DNA of 64,000 nucleotides. It comes from Bacillota bacterium (GTDB lineage: Bacteria > Bacillota > Clostridia > Acetivibrionales > JAEZXR01). Shown one piece after another: positions 42,747 through 52,489 of the stretch; positions within the stretch are counted from its first letter, which is position 1; each line of letters opens with the position of its first letter. Both the position numbers and the translations under genes were made by a program. Below the pieces are notes generated by a model. The model did not search any database and was not told the origin of the DNA. It worked only from the letters and a program-made list of their open reading frames with translations. The DNA is taken from contig JAEZXR010000002.1 in the NCBI GenBank assembly GCA_023419605.1, positions 62,001 to 126,000 of the forward strand, in the 5' to 3' direction.

Positions 42747-45248
42747 CTACATTTCCTTGTAAAACCGCAGATTTTCCGCCATATCCGCATCCAATTGGAC
42801 CCCTGGCTTAAGCAGCTTGTTATAGCGGTTTTCCAGGTCTCTGGCCTGTTTGGCCCGGCCTGTTTTAAACTGTGTTTCCAGATCGCTGAAGAGTGGATGC
42901 TTTGTCAACTGTTCCCGGGCTGCCTTCGGAAAAGGACAGTGACGGAACAGAATACTTCTGGATACTTTGTTCAAACGGACCACTCCCTTGGATTCAAAAT
43001 GGATCCACTGCTCATAATCAGCAGTAAAAATGTCCCGCATCATGTTGCGATATCTCGAAATCTGTGCCGCAATCTTCTCTTTTGCGTCTTCCGGAAGCTC
43101 TTTATTCTTTTTGTAAAACTGAATATAATCCATGTATTCCGAAGTCAGGGACTTCTGGGTTATATCATTCCAGCCTGCGCCCATCATAGTCCTGCACAGC
43201 TCCCAACGGAAGTTGCCTACCAGCTTCAGAATCATGTCGTCCAGATTCTCGCCCGTCAGGATAGGAAGAATAAAACGGCCCGGAGTGCTCCGATCCCTGC
43301 CGGCGATTTCCTGCCACATGATGGCACGGGTACCGAAGGTAGGCATCAAAATGAAGTCCGGCATGACAGCTTTCATAACCAGCTCTTTTTCGATCCCCTT
43401 GTCCGGATTCCGATAGGATAGCTCTCTATGGAAGGCGGAGAAATCAACTTCCAGAACTTTTGCAATACCCTCCTGGATTCGCTCCGGTGTAACCAGGGCC
43501 TTTTCAATATCTCGCGTAATCATGTCGCTGTGGAGGAGAGGAAAGTAGGTCCCGGGCTGGCCATAACAAACCCTGTGGTTAACACGGAACATGTTGTTGA
43601 CTTCAAAGTTCAGCCGGGCATCCCGGTCATTGGTATAGGCCTGCTTATCCCTATCGGTAACTTCCCTTCTCTTTTTCATTTCCCGGAATCTGTCAAAGTA
43701 ATCCTGGGAAAACTCGTTCATGGAGGGATCTCTGCGCATCTCGTAGATGGCTGACAACCAGTCCCGCATGTTATATACGGAATCCTGTCCGTTCCCCGTG
43801 AATTTGTCTACCATGCTGTAAAGCGCAAGGCTTTGCTCCGGCAGCAAAAGCCGCTCATCCATGAACCCGAAAGTCAAAAACATGTGATGAAGCCTCGACT
43901 GGCTTTTTTCATCCAGCACCCTCTTCAGAACGCGCTCATAAATCTCAAAGAACACGGAAGCGATGGTTTTTCGGACATTGCTGGCTTCATCATCCAGAGA
44001 GAACCTGTCACGAAGACGGAGGAAAGCTTCCAGGTTTATCGTAAACAATTCCGCCCGGTCCTTGGGAATCGCAGAGTACTCAAGAAGCTTGTGTACACTG
44101 CCTTTTAGTTCTTCCGGCAGATCCGGGTGATTGCCCTCTGCATTTCCAGGAAGCTTCGATAAAAGAATTCCCGTGGATTCCGCAGGCTTTCCGCCGATTT
44201 TTACCTGGTCAATCATGCTTTCAATCCGTGCATTATCAATCTGTGGATCGTATTTGTACTCCGTACGGATCCCGGAGGCAATTTCCTTTATTTTAGCGGC
44301 AATATAATCCAGCGTTTTAAAGACTTCATAGGTTTCCGGGTTTTCAAGCTTTAATTCGGATGCAGCCTTTGCATATTCCGATAGTAAGCATTCACCCTCA
44401 GGAGCATAGAGCTTTTTTAAGAGCTCAGAAACTGTACTGATGGCATTGCGGAGTTGATCCTGTACGCGGGACAGGAACTTTGAGGACTCCGTACAGTGAT
44501 AGGATGTAATGAAATTATCCGCTGCAAAAAAGTTTTTTCTGGACTCTGCGGGCATGTTTACAAAACGTTTGTGATATTCAAGGGCATCTTCATCCTTTAT
44601 GGTGTAGAGAGGATGACTCCACAGGTCTGTCAGGTTTGAGCGGTCTTCTTCGAAAAAGTCCGCGGTAAAACCCTGAGGGAAGGAAAACCTTTTATCCTTC
44701 AGGCTTTGGAGTACATCCAGGCCTTCTCTGAAAAAAGTAGAAGAAGGGGCACTCTGGAAGCCGAACTTTTCCTTCATATGCCAGAAATAGATCAGCAGAT
44801 TTCCCGTCAGGTTATTCAGCTCTTGTATCAAGGCATTCAGTTTTTCCAGCGTAGCGATAGAAAGGTTTATACAGTTGGAGATGGAGGTCATAATATAAGC
44901 CCCATACTCCTTATGCGAATCGAGCAGCGCGTTGAACTTCTCCGGGGTTTGTGTACAGAACACATAGATATTGCAATCTTCTGCTGCACGGTAGGTAAAA
45001 AAATGCTGCCCGGACAAAAATAAACCGGCGGTACCGATAAACATGTTTTGGTCGATGCTGAAAATTCTGAAGCTTTTTTTCAGCAGTTCCTCTTCTCCCA
45101 TCCGGGTGGGTTCTTCCAGAGGAGACATGAATACGTCCACTTTGCCCTGCAGCAGGATATTTACTGACTGTGCGTTTTGCCCCTCTGCGAAAATAATGTT
45201 ATGCTTCTTTACGGCCACATTGCCGTCCTGGTACGTGAATATGCTCAT
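42747..45248 (-). CDS. Large cyclic-nucleotide-binding-domain protein of unknown function
   Basis: 833 residues from ATG 45248 (AGGTGAT just upstream). Residues 1-115 form a cNMP-binding (CRP-like) beta roll: FAEGQNAQSVNILLQGKVDVF, then IFSIDQNMFIGTAGLFLSGQHFFTYRAAEDCNIYVF. No helix-turn-helix follows. The remaining 700 residues are mostly helical and charged, with an aromatic-rich region near 625-670 (MPDFILMPTFGTRAIMWQEIAGRDRSTPGRFILPIL) that looks like the most conserved core. I do not recognise the family. Cytoplasmic; no membrane span. Possibly a cAMP- or c-di-AMP-responsive switch, but that is speculation. Confidence 0.8.
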   Translation of the reverse strand: MSIFTYQDGNVAVKKHNIIFAEGQNAQSVNILLQGKVDVFMSPLEEPTRMGEEELLKKSFRIFSIDQNMFIGTAGLFLSGQHFFTYRAAEDCNIYVFCTQTPEKFNALLDSHKEYGAYIMTSISNCINLSIATLEKLNALIQELNNLTGNLLIYFWHMKEKFGFQSAPSSTFFREGLDVLQSLKDKRFSFPQGFTADFFEEDRSNLTDLWSHPLYTIKDEDALEYHKRFVNMPAESRKNFFAADNFITSYHCTESSKFLSRVQDQLRNAISTVSELLKKLYAPEGECLLSEYAKAASELKLENPETYEVFKTLDYIAAKIKEIASGIRTEYKYDPQIDNARIESMIDQVKIGGKPAESTGILLSKLPGNAEGNHPDLPEELKGSVHKLLEYSAIPKDRAELFTINLEAFLRLRDRFSLDDEASNVRKTIASVFFEIYERVLKRVLDEKSQSRLHHMFLTFGFMDERLLLPEQSLALYSMVDKFTGNGQDSVYNMRDWLSAIYEMRRDPSMNEFSQDYFDRFREMKKRREVTDRDKQAYTNDRDARLNFEVNNMFRVNHRVCYGQPGTYFPLLHSDMITRDIEKALVTPERIQEGIAKVLEVDFSAFHRELSYRNPDKGIEKELVMKAVMPDFILMPTFGTRAIMWQEIAGRDRSTPGRFILPILTGENLDDMILKLVGNFRWELCRTMMGAGWNDITQKSLTSEYMDYIQFYKKNKELPEDAKEKIAAQISRYRNMMRDIFTADYEQWIHFESKGVVRLNKVSRSILFRHCPFPKAAREQLTKHPLFSDLETQFKTGRAKQARDLENRYNKLLKPGVQLDADMAENLRFYKEM

Positions 45249-45676
45249 ATGTATCACCTGCTAATTTATTTGCTGTTGCGTTATCTTTTGTAAGGCAAGT
45301 AAGGCACCATAAAATAACTGCATAGTCTTTTTTGCGGGCCTGCTCAGGCATCCTAAAGGGAGTGGCAAAATGCTGTAGACTATATTGTTATTTTACAAGC
45401 CATAAACGACCCTACTTTTATATCGTAATTTTAGGAAAAATGTTAATATGTTTTCCGCATTTCAGTGGACATAAGTCGTAAAAAATGATTTTACAGGTAT
45501 CACTTTGATCCATAAAATAGAATGTATAGGAAATTAAAGGATATTAAAGAAAAAATGTAAAATTATTCTTGCTATGTTTTTTTATACCCCTTTTCGCCCT
45601 TGATACACCCTCAGATTTGTTGTAGACTTGTTGTATGAGAAGTTGAAATATTACGATAGAACAAGAGGTAAAGAGT

Positions 45677-46714
45677 ATGATACTAGAGAGTTGCTATACG
45701 GAGTATGCTATGGAACAGATTGTAAACCTGTGCAAAATACCCAGCCCTTCGGGATTCACAAAACAGGCAGTCGCGTACTTGGTAAAGGAATTTGAAGACA
45801 TGGGCTACAGGCCTGTTACAACCAAAAAGGAATCGGTACAGGTCGATATTGGCGGCGAAGGAGAGCCCCTGGTGCTGGCAGCCCATGTTGATACGCTGGG
45901 AGCCATGGTGCGGGCCGTTAAGGACAATGGAAGACTTCGAATTACAAAGATCGGCGGATATCCGGAAAACAACGTGGAAACGGAAAATTGCATTATACAT
46001 ACCAGAACCGGAAAAGTGTATTCCGGTACGGTTCAACTGACCAAAGCCTCCACCCATGTCTATGATGATGTAGGAGATGTAAAAAGAAATGACTCTACCA
46101 TGGAAGTTGTATTGGACGAGAAGGTGAAATCCAAAGAGGAAGTCCGGAAGCTGGAAATCCGGACAGGCGATTTTATTACTTTTGATCCGAGAACCGTAGT
46201 TACAAACAGCGGATTTATAAAAAGCAGGCATCTGGATGATAAGGCGAGTGCAGGGATATTAGTTGCCCTGGCTAGGTTTGTGAAGGAAAAGGATATAAAA
46301 CTTTCCAGAAAGGTAACCTTGCTGTTTACCACCTATGAAGAGGTTGGACACGGCGGTTCATCGGGTATTCCACAGGATACGGTGGAAATGATTTCTGTAG
46401 ATATGGGAGCAGTGGGGGATGACCTGGAGACTACGGAATACAAAGTTTCTATCTGTGCCAAGGATTCCCACGGTCCCTACGATTATGATGTAACCACCCG
46501 GTTGATTAACCTTGCGGAGAGTCTGGAATTGAATTATGCCATAGATATCTATCCAAGATATGGTTCTGACGTGGATTCCACTTTACGGGCAGGATATGAT
46601 CTTCGCCATGGACTCATCGGTCCCGGCGTCTATGCCTCCCATGGATATGAGAGAACGCACCGGGAGGGGATTGAGAACACCTTTAAACTTCTGGCGGCTT
46701 ATATTCAAGGATAA
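45677..46714 (+). CDS. M42 family zinc aminopeptidase
   Basis: 345 residues. Dinuclear zinc site visible in order: AAHVDTLGAM near 70 (His), RHLDDKASAGILVAL near 187 (Asp bridging), TTYEEVGHGGSSG near 219 (Glu-Glu) and SHGYERTH near the end (His). The PDZ-like inserted domain is about 75-165. M42 enzymes are tetrahedral dodecamers that trim peptides; clostridial members were once annotated as cellulase M. AGAGG precedes the ATG. The 428-bp gap upstream (45249-45676) holds no supported gene. Confidence 0.93.
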   Translation: MILESCYTEYAMEQIVNLCKIPSPSGFTKQAVAYLVKEFEDMGYRPVTTKKESVQVDIGGEGEPLVLAAHVDTLGAMVRAVKDNGRLRITKIGGYPENNVETENCIIHTRTGKVYSGTVQLTKASTHVYDDVGDVKRNDSTMEVVLDEKVKSKEEVRKLEIRTGDFITFDPRTVVTNSGFIKSRHLDDKASAGILVALARFVKEKDIKLSRKVTLLFTTYEEVGHGGSSGIPQDTVEMISVDMGAVGDDLETTEYKVSICAKDSHGPYDYDVTTRLINLAESLELNYAIDIYPRYGSDVDSTLRAGYDLRHGLIGPGVYASHGYERTHREGIENTFKLLAAYIQG

Positions 46715-46729
46715 TATATTTTATATATG

Positions 46730-46775
46730 AAAAGGCATCCAAACCGCAGCATTTACTGTGGTTTGGATGCCTTTT
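46730..46775. terminator. Bidirectional terminator
   Basis: AAAGGCATCCAAACC / GGTTTGGATGCCTTT with a 14-nt loop between convergent genes; the alpha/beta hydrolase stop codon lies in it. Confidence 0.88.
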
Positions 46776-47793
46776 CGTGATATGCAGGCATTTTGCCCAG
46801 TACTTTTTCCAGCATGAGTTTTGAAAACTCTTCCGGTTCCTCGAAATGAGGAGCGTGGGCGGAATTCTCAAACCAGACCAGTTCCTTTCTGGGCGCCTTC
46901 AGTGCATTATAGTATTTTTCGACCAGTTCAAAGGGGGTATTATAATCATTTCTACCGACGCACATATAGATTGGAATCTGAATCTCCGGTACCCGTTCCA
47001 GCATATTGACTTCAAGAAGCTGGTCCAGGATGCTGCTGAAGCTAAAGGAACTGGCCTTGTAATAGTTCAGCTTTTCCCGCAGTGTATAATCTGGAGAAAA
47101 AATCACTGTTCGGGAAATTTCCTTTTTGAGCCCGGGTCTGCGGAAGACCCCGCCGAATCTTTCTGCCCAATGGATTTGTGCCATGATATTTTCAGTGGTC
47201 TTTTCAGCCGGAGGAAACCCGATGGACTCCAGTTCGCGGAGGGCTTTTGCATTATTGCTTTTTTTCGCGGATTCCATAAGAAAGTCGTAGAGAATTCTTC
47301 CGGTTTCCTGAATATCAACAACCTGCCCCACACTAATGTAAGAGTAAAAGAGCTCCGGGCAGTTTTGAACGGCTAAAAGCCCAAGAATGCTTCCCCAGGA
47401 GTGTCCCAGGAGGTAAAGCTTTTGACGGTTAAACCTTTTCAGTATTGCTTCCACCAGTTCACAAGTATCGGCAGCTAACTGTTCTATGCTCATGGAATCC
47501 TTTTTCATCTTCTCGGAGAAGGATTTGCCGGAGCCGCGCTGGTCCCAGTTAATAACAACAAAATGTTTTTCAAGTTCTGCCTGATAACGGGGGGCAAAGG
47601 CGATTTGAGCAGTTCCCGGCCCCCCATGAAGGCATAAGAGAATGGGGTTATGCCGGTTACAGCCTCGAATGAGTATCCATTGATCGACACCGCCTAAGTT
47701 GATTTTGTCCAAACAGGCGATTTTCTCGGATTCAAATTTTCCTTTGCTTCTTTTTACTCCCGAAATCAGTGGGCGTTTACGTAAGGGATTCAT
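46753..47793 (-). CDS. Alpha/beta hydrolase (S33, proline iminopeptidase-like)
   Basis: 346 residues. The oxyanion strand LCLHGGPGTAQIAF near 54, NWDQRGSGKSF near 85, the nucleophile elbow GHSWGSILGLL (Ser near 131), a cap domain (160-260) and late VGRNDYNTPFEL (Asp) and ENSAHAPHFEEPEEF (His) complete the triad. HGGPG and DQRGSG are hallmarks of the S33 aminopeptidase group. No signal peptide. AGGTGA precedes the ATG. Confidence 0.92.
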   Translation of the reverse strand: MNPLRKRPLISGVKRSKGKFESEKIACLDKINLGGVDQWILIRGCNRHNPILLCLHGGPGTAQIAFAPRYQAELEKHFVVINWDQRGSGKSFSEKMKKDSMSIEQLAADTCELVEAILKRFNRQKLYLLGHSWGSILGLLAVQNCPELFYSYISVGQVVDIQETGRILYDFLMESAKKSNNAKALRELESIGFPPAEKTTENIMAQIHWAERFGGVFRRPGLKKEISRTVIFSPDYTLREKLNYYKASSFSFSSILDQLLEVNMLERVPEIQIPIYMCVGRNDYNTPFELVEKYYNALKAPRKELVWFENSAHAPHFEEPEEFSKLMLEKVLGKMPAYHEKASKPQ

Positions 47794-47997
47794 GGAAAGT
47801 CACCTGCCTTAAGAAGAATATAGTGTAGGTTTACTGCAGGAAAACTCTTGTGCAATGCAGTGTTTTTCATACATATAGTATGTTTTTTTTCGAGGGATTG
47901 ATACTTTTAATAATTGGTTAAATTGGCAGATTGCTTGTAGATAATGTAAACCATCTGCCGTATTTACAAAATAACTAAAATTACATAAAATATATAC

Positions 47998-50502
47998 ATG
48001 AATTCAAATAAATTACATGAAGCAAATAATGGGTATAAACAAAATAAATATGGTATTTTCGGTGTGGTAGCCATTACCGTTGTGTCAATTCTTCTTATTA
48101 TGGCGGCGATCCATCTGTTGACGTTTCCGAAACAAAGCGCTGATTCCGGTAAAGGGGGAGAGGAAAACAGCCAAAGTTCAGAGGAGAGAAAAGACAACAG
48201 GGCAGACCGTTCCCATAAGGACGCCGGAAAGGACAAAGCTACGCCCATTCCTTTCAATAAAGCTACTCCTGGACCCGGGGGATCCCTAAAGGAATTCTTT
48301 GATGAAAAAGTAAGGAAGAAGCTTCCTGAGTTCAGTATTGATCTTTCACAGAATCAGTATAAACCTGGATTTACTCCACCCGACGATTCGAATGCATTTG
48401 CCGTACGTTCCGGCCAGAAGCCGCCGCATGCCCCTGTACTTGAAATACAGGGTATCATGAAGACCCCGCTTTTGAAGATCGTGGTCATGGACAGCTTTTC
48501 CGGAAATGCCTGGCATATGTCTGCAGAACCCAGGTATTCCGAGTATAGGGGAGGAGAAACGCAGGGGCTCAAATCCATAAAAATAAAACCCGTAACAGCG
48601 GCAAATGGATTTATTCCCATCCCCAGCAGTGCTCAGAGTGTTAAATTCCCAGTGGAAAAGGTAATGAATTTCCCGGATTACGGTATGTTCTATTCAGATT
48701 CGGAGCTTGATGATACCTATGAGGTTTTCTGCAGGGAGGTTCCTTTGAATGAAGATATTTTCAAATGGGCCAAGGTAGATATGAGAATCAAATATACCAG
48801 GCAGGTGTCTCCCAGGGTTACCGAACTGGTGGATGCGATTGTAAAGGGGATTGATGACCCTGGCTTAAAGATCCGGGCCATTGAGGCCTATCTGAAAAGG
48901 AACTACACCTACGGGGGGAAGAGCCAGAATACGCAAAGCCAGGACGCCGTCCAGCAGTTTCTTTTTGGTCCTTCCAGGCAGGGGACAGAGCTGGACTTTG
49001 TTTCAACCTTCGCCTTTATGCTGCGAACCCTGGACATACCCTGCCGGGTTGTAACGGGATACCGGGTAGAAGCCTATAAAAGCTATCAAGTCGTATATGC
49101 AGACCAGATTCATGTCTATCCGGAAGTAAAGTTTGAAAACTATGGGTGGGTACCCCTGGATTACTTTGATGACAGCACTTTTTACGTACCCCCTGTTTCT
49201 ACCTATACGGAAGTTACGCACCTGGATGCGGTAGCCAGGAAGGGGAAGGAATTTACAGTGAAGGGAACGGTAACAGACCCGGGAGGAAAACCTGTGGACG
49301 GACTTCCGGTTTTGATTTATCTAAAGAAAACAAAGGAAGAGGATGTATTATCCTATATACAAGGAAGTGTGAGCAATGGTGCTTTTGAAATCACAGGCCA
49401 ACTCCATCACGGAGTGGATGTAGGCAGTTATCAGGTGGTGGCGCAAACCTTGGAAAATGACACCTATCGAGCGTCCTGGAGTGACCCGGAGATGAAAGTA
49501 GTAGCGGAGACATCTCTTTCCGCTGCCATTCCTGGAACCGTTATTGCCGGAAAAGCCTTTAGTGTTTCCGGCAGCGTAAAGGAATCCTTATCCCAAAAAC
49601 CCCTTAAGGCTCCCTGGATTGATGTAAGTTTTGACGGGATCATAACGGAAAAAGAATCGAAAGAAGCTGCTGCAAAGGGGGAGGGGACTTTTCATAAAAT
49701 GGTAAAGCTGGAGGCGGACAAGCAGGCGGAGCCGACAGTGAATTACCTGTTTGCCGGAAAATATACCGGCAGGTTTGATATAAGCTTCAGGGGAAATGAG
49801 TTGTATTTACCCAGCAGTAAATCAGGAGAAATTCAGGTTTGGGTTATTTTCTGGGATAGAATTTTCATACTGTTGGGATTGCTTTTCGTTGCTTCCGTCG
49901 CGGGCTTGCTTGCAAGAAACAGGAGAAGATATGCAGCCTTGGGAGATAGGGCAGGAAGTCATGGAGAAGAGGAATCGGTCGCTTTTTATTCGGAAACGGA
50001 GGAATCGAATACTCTCAAGCCAAAAGCTTTGGAGGTTACTTTCCCGCAAATCCCTTCCGCTTTGCCTTTGGTTTGGGGAATCCATGAGCCTCTCACACTG
50101 CGATTTACGGATGAATCCGGTGAATTTGAAGAAGTGATAACTTCTTTTGAATGGACAGGAACAAAAAATATAGTAGTTTATACCAACCCGGGAAGGGAAG
50201 CTGCAGGTACGGCCAGTATACGGATTGTAGTCTACAGAGAAGAGATTCTGCGCATAGGGCGGGAACTGTTTACATCCCTTGTCCGGAGGTACAAGCTGGC
50301 GAGGAGGCAGTTAACTCCCCGAGAGGTTATCGAGGGACTGAAGGAAAGGGTCCCGGGAGAATTGTACCAAGAGTTTCAGGAACTGTTGTATTTGTTTGAG
50401 ATGGCTGCCTACAGTCAACGGGAAATAAGCAGACCGGAGTTCGAAAGGTTTTATTTGCTCCATAGCAATATAAAAAACACTACGAAAGAGGAGACGGAAT
50501 GA
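47998..50502 (+). CDS. Membrane-bound transglutaminase-like protein lacking the catalytic Cys
   Basis: 834 residues. A membrane segment at about 17-41 is followed by a low-complexity charged linker (50-90), a transglutaminase-like domain (about 110-395), two Ig-like repeats (about 405-600), a second membrane segment (about 615-637) and a cytoplasmic tail. In the GYCEHFAS-type catalytic motif the sequence is G329-T-E-L-D-F-V-S, with Glu331 at the Cys position; H372 and D388 are kept. So it is probably a pseudoenzyme or binding domain. The ATG has no clear ribosome site. First gene of the MoxR/DUF58 operon; the next gene overlaps by 4 bp. Confidence 0.85.
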   Translation: MNSNKLHEANNGYKQNKYGIFGVVAITVVSILLIMAAIHLLTFPKQSADSGKGGEENSQSSEERKDNRADRSHKDAGKDKATPIPFNKATPGPGGSLKEFFDEKVRKKLPEFSIDLSQNQYKPGFTPPDDSNAFAVRSGQKPPHAPVLEIQGIMKTPLLKIVVMDSFSGNAWHMSAEPRYSEYRGGETQGLKSIKIKPVTAANGFIPIPSSAQSVKFPVEKVMNFPDYGMFYSDSELDDTYEVFCREVPLNEDIFKWAKVDMRIKYTRQVSPRVTELVDAIVKGIDDPGLKIRAIEAYLKRNYTYGGKSQNTQSQDAVQQFLFGPSRQGTELDFVSTFAFMLRTLDIPCRVVTGYRVEAYKSYQVVYADQIHVYPEVKFENYGWVPLDYFDDSTFYVPPVSTYTEVTHLDAVARKGKEFTVKGTVTDPGGKPVDGLPVLIYLKKTKEEDVLSYIQGSVSNGAFEITGQLHHGVDVGSYQVVAQTLENDTYRASWSDPEMKVVAETSLSAAIPGTVIAGKAFSVSGSVKESLSQKPLKAPWIDVSFDGIITEKESKEAAAKGEGTFHKMVKLEADKQAEPTVNYLFAGKYTGRFDISFRGNELYLPSSKSGEIQVWVIFWDRIFILLGLLFVASVAGLLARNRRRYAALGDRAGSHGEEESVAFYSETEESNTLKPKALEVTFPQIPSALPLVWGIHEPLTLRFTDESGEFEEVITSFEWTGTKNIVVYTNPGREAAGTASIRIVVYREEILRIGRELFTSLVRRYKLARRQLTPREVIEGLKERVPGELYQEFQELLYLFEMAAYSQREISRPEFERFYLLHSNIKNTTKEETE

Positions 50503-51521
50503 GTGGAAACGTTTTGCTTCTGATAGTTCCAATCGTGGCAATTGCGGTGGGAAAGACTGCTGAAATCATACTGAAAAAATATTTTGTGGGGGAACTGCTG
50601 CACATTATCAGAAGAGCTGTATATATTCTGGGATGGTGGATGGCTGCCTTCTTTTTCTTCTACCTGCTGCCGGAGGCCCCGGCAATCAACTTGGCCAGCT
50701 ATGGAATCCTGGTCTTAGCGTTGGCTTCCACGGCGGCGCGGGGTACGGCGCTGATAAAAAACCGGATGGTGCTGTACTCCATCCTCCAAGCGGTGATTTA
50801 TCTGATTCAAGGAATTGCCGTACGGGGGATGATCATTACGCTGTGGCCTGGCGGAGCGTGGAATATTGGAGTCCGGGTGTCTGCAGCGGATATGGCTTTA
50901 TGGGGATATATCGTAGTATCCGCATGTACATTATTGAGAATGTTGGAACTGTCGGAGTCCGATTACATAAAGCAGGCCGGTCGATGGTTCGGTGCAGCAA
51001 AAGGATTGAAATTTCTTTTTACCTGCTTTGCGGTTTTCGTTTTTAAGGACCTGTGGCAGTATATGGCGAAGCTTTTTCCAGGAAATGTGCTGTTGGCCCG
51101 GTGGATCTTTGTTTTTTTACTTCTTCTGGTTGTGATGTTGATTGTAAATTCGAAGGTAAGACGTCATGTAAAAGTCAGTTATAGTGCGAATTTGCAAAAA
51201 CATACACAGAATGTGACTTTTCTCAAGGGCGGCGAGCTACCGGAAGTCTCGGCCCTGGTGGGTGATTTTATAGAAAAAGGAGATAAAACCGGCATTCTCA
51301 CGTATATGATTGTTATGACGCATGAACTGGGGATGCAGAGGAGCATCGTCAGCAAGGTTATGAAAAGCCTGGTTGAATACAGGGATATGCAGAGCCCTCC
51401 CTTCGCCTGGCGAAGGGAGCAGCAGGCCATAGAGCGGGATAACAGGGAAAAACGGAATGCTTTACTGAACAAAACCATCGAACAAATTAGATACTACGGG
51501 AGGAAAACCGATGAGGAATGA
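50499..51521 (+). CDS. Multi-spanning membrane protein of the MoxR/DUF58 operon
   Basis: 340 residues. About six hydrophobic helices lie in the first 220 (for example AVYILGWWMAAFFFFYLL, ASYGILVLALASTAARGTAL, WIFVFLLLLVVMLIV), then a basic cytoplasmic domain (NSKVRRHVKVSYSANLQKHTQ..) ending in a charged helix. The start overlaps the previous stop (ATGA) and the end overlaps the MoxR gene by 11 bp, so translation is coupled. No named family recognised; probably part of the same membrane complex. Confidence 0.75.
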   Translation: MSGNVLLLIVPIVAIAVGKTAEIILKKYFVGELLHIIRRAVYILGWWMAAFFFFYLLPEAPAINLASYGILVLALASTAARGTALIKNRMVLYSILQAVIYLIQGIAVRGMIITLWPGGAWNIGVRVSAADMALWGYIVVSACTLLRMLELSESDYIKQAGRWFGAAKGLKFLFTCFAVFVFKDLWQYMAKLFPGNVLLARWIFVFLLLLVVMLIVNSKVRRHVKVSYSANLQKHTQNVTFLKGGELPEVSALVGDFIEKGDKTGILTYMIVMTHELGMQRSIVSKVMKSLVEYRDMQSPPFAWRREQQAIERDNREKRNALLNKTIEQIRYYGRKTDEE

Positions 51522-52488
51522 AGAACTGCAGGGAATATGTACACGGATTATCGATGAAGTTGCCACTGTTTTTGTTACCGATAACAGGGAACAGTTGAAG
51601 AAAATACTGTGTGGGATGATTGCCGGGGGACATATTTTATTTGAGGACAACCCTGGACTAGGCAAAACGCTTCTGGTAAAAGTTTTCGCAAAGGTTACGG
51701 GATGCGCTTGGAAGCGGATTCAGTTTACTCCCGATTTGATGCCGGCCGATATTGTAGGAACCAAGGTGTGGAAAGGAATGAATTCAGCCTTTGAACTGGA
51801 GAAGGGGCCTATCTTTACCAATTTCCTTCTGGCGGACGAGATTAACCGTGCAATGCCAAAAACACAATCCGCATTGTTGGAAGCCATGGAAGAGCAGCAG
51901 GTAACCATTGAAGGAAATACTTACGTACTGGGGGCTCCTTTTATCGTTATGGCGACGCAGAACCCCATCGAGATGGAAGGGACCTATGCACTGCCCGAGG
52001 CTCAAATGGACCGGTTTACCATGAAACTGTCCTTGGGATATCTGGGGGATGCGGAGAAGGAGTGCGAGATTCTGCGGAGGAGAATCAGTTGGAAAAAAGA
52101 CGATCCTGTACAGGAGGAAGTGACCTGCATAATTTCGCAGAAAGAACTGGTTCAACTCCAGCAGGAAGCTGAAAGCATCTATGTGGACGAAAATATCCTT
52201 GAATATATTGTGAAGATCATAAGAGCGACAAGAAAAGATCCCCGGATTCGTATCGGGGCCAGTCCCAGAGGGGGCTTGGCCATTTTGAAACTTACCCGGG
52301 CTCTTGCACTTATAAACGGCAGGGATTTTGTAATACCTGATGATGTTAAGGCCATAGCATCGGATGCCCTTTCCCATCGTATTCTGCTGCAGATTGAATA
52401 TCTGGTGGATGGAATCAAACCGGTATCCGTCATCAAGAGCATTGTAAATACCATTGAAGTGCCAAAAAACTATACGAGGAATCGGTGA
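51511..52488 (+). CDS. MoxR-family AAA+ ATPase
   Basis: 325 residues. Walker A is in FEDNPGLGKTLLVK near 48, Walker B in LLADEINRAMPKTQSALLEAMEE near 107, sensor 1 in VMATQNPIEMEGTYALPEAQMDRF near 145, and a lid domain follows with RIGASPRGGLAILKLTRALAL near 248. MoxR ATPases remodel or mature partner proteins, usually VWA/DUF58 proteins encoded beside them, as here. GGGAGG lies upstream, inside the previous gene. Confidence 0.95.
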   Translation: MRNEELQGICTRIIDEVATVFVTDNREQLKKILCGMIAGGHILFEDNPGLGKTLLVKVFAKVTGCAWKRIQFTPDLMPADIVGTKVWKGMNSAFELEKGPIFTNFLLADEINRAMPKTQSALLEAMEEQQVTIEGNTYVLGAPFIVMATQNPIEMEGTYALPEAQMDRFTMKLSLGYLGDAEKECEILRRRISWKKDDPVQEEVTCIISQKELVQLQQEAESIYVDENILEYIVKIIRATRKDPRIRIGASPRGGLAILKLTRALALINGRDFVIPDDVKAIASDALSHRILLQIEYLVDGIKPVSVIKSIVNTIEVPKNYTRNR

Positions 52489-52489
52489 T

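Noticed and set aside
48978..48998. Transglutaminase taken as an active enzyme
   Set aside because: Only His and Asp of the triad are visible; the Cys position is Glu, so activity is not claimed.
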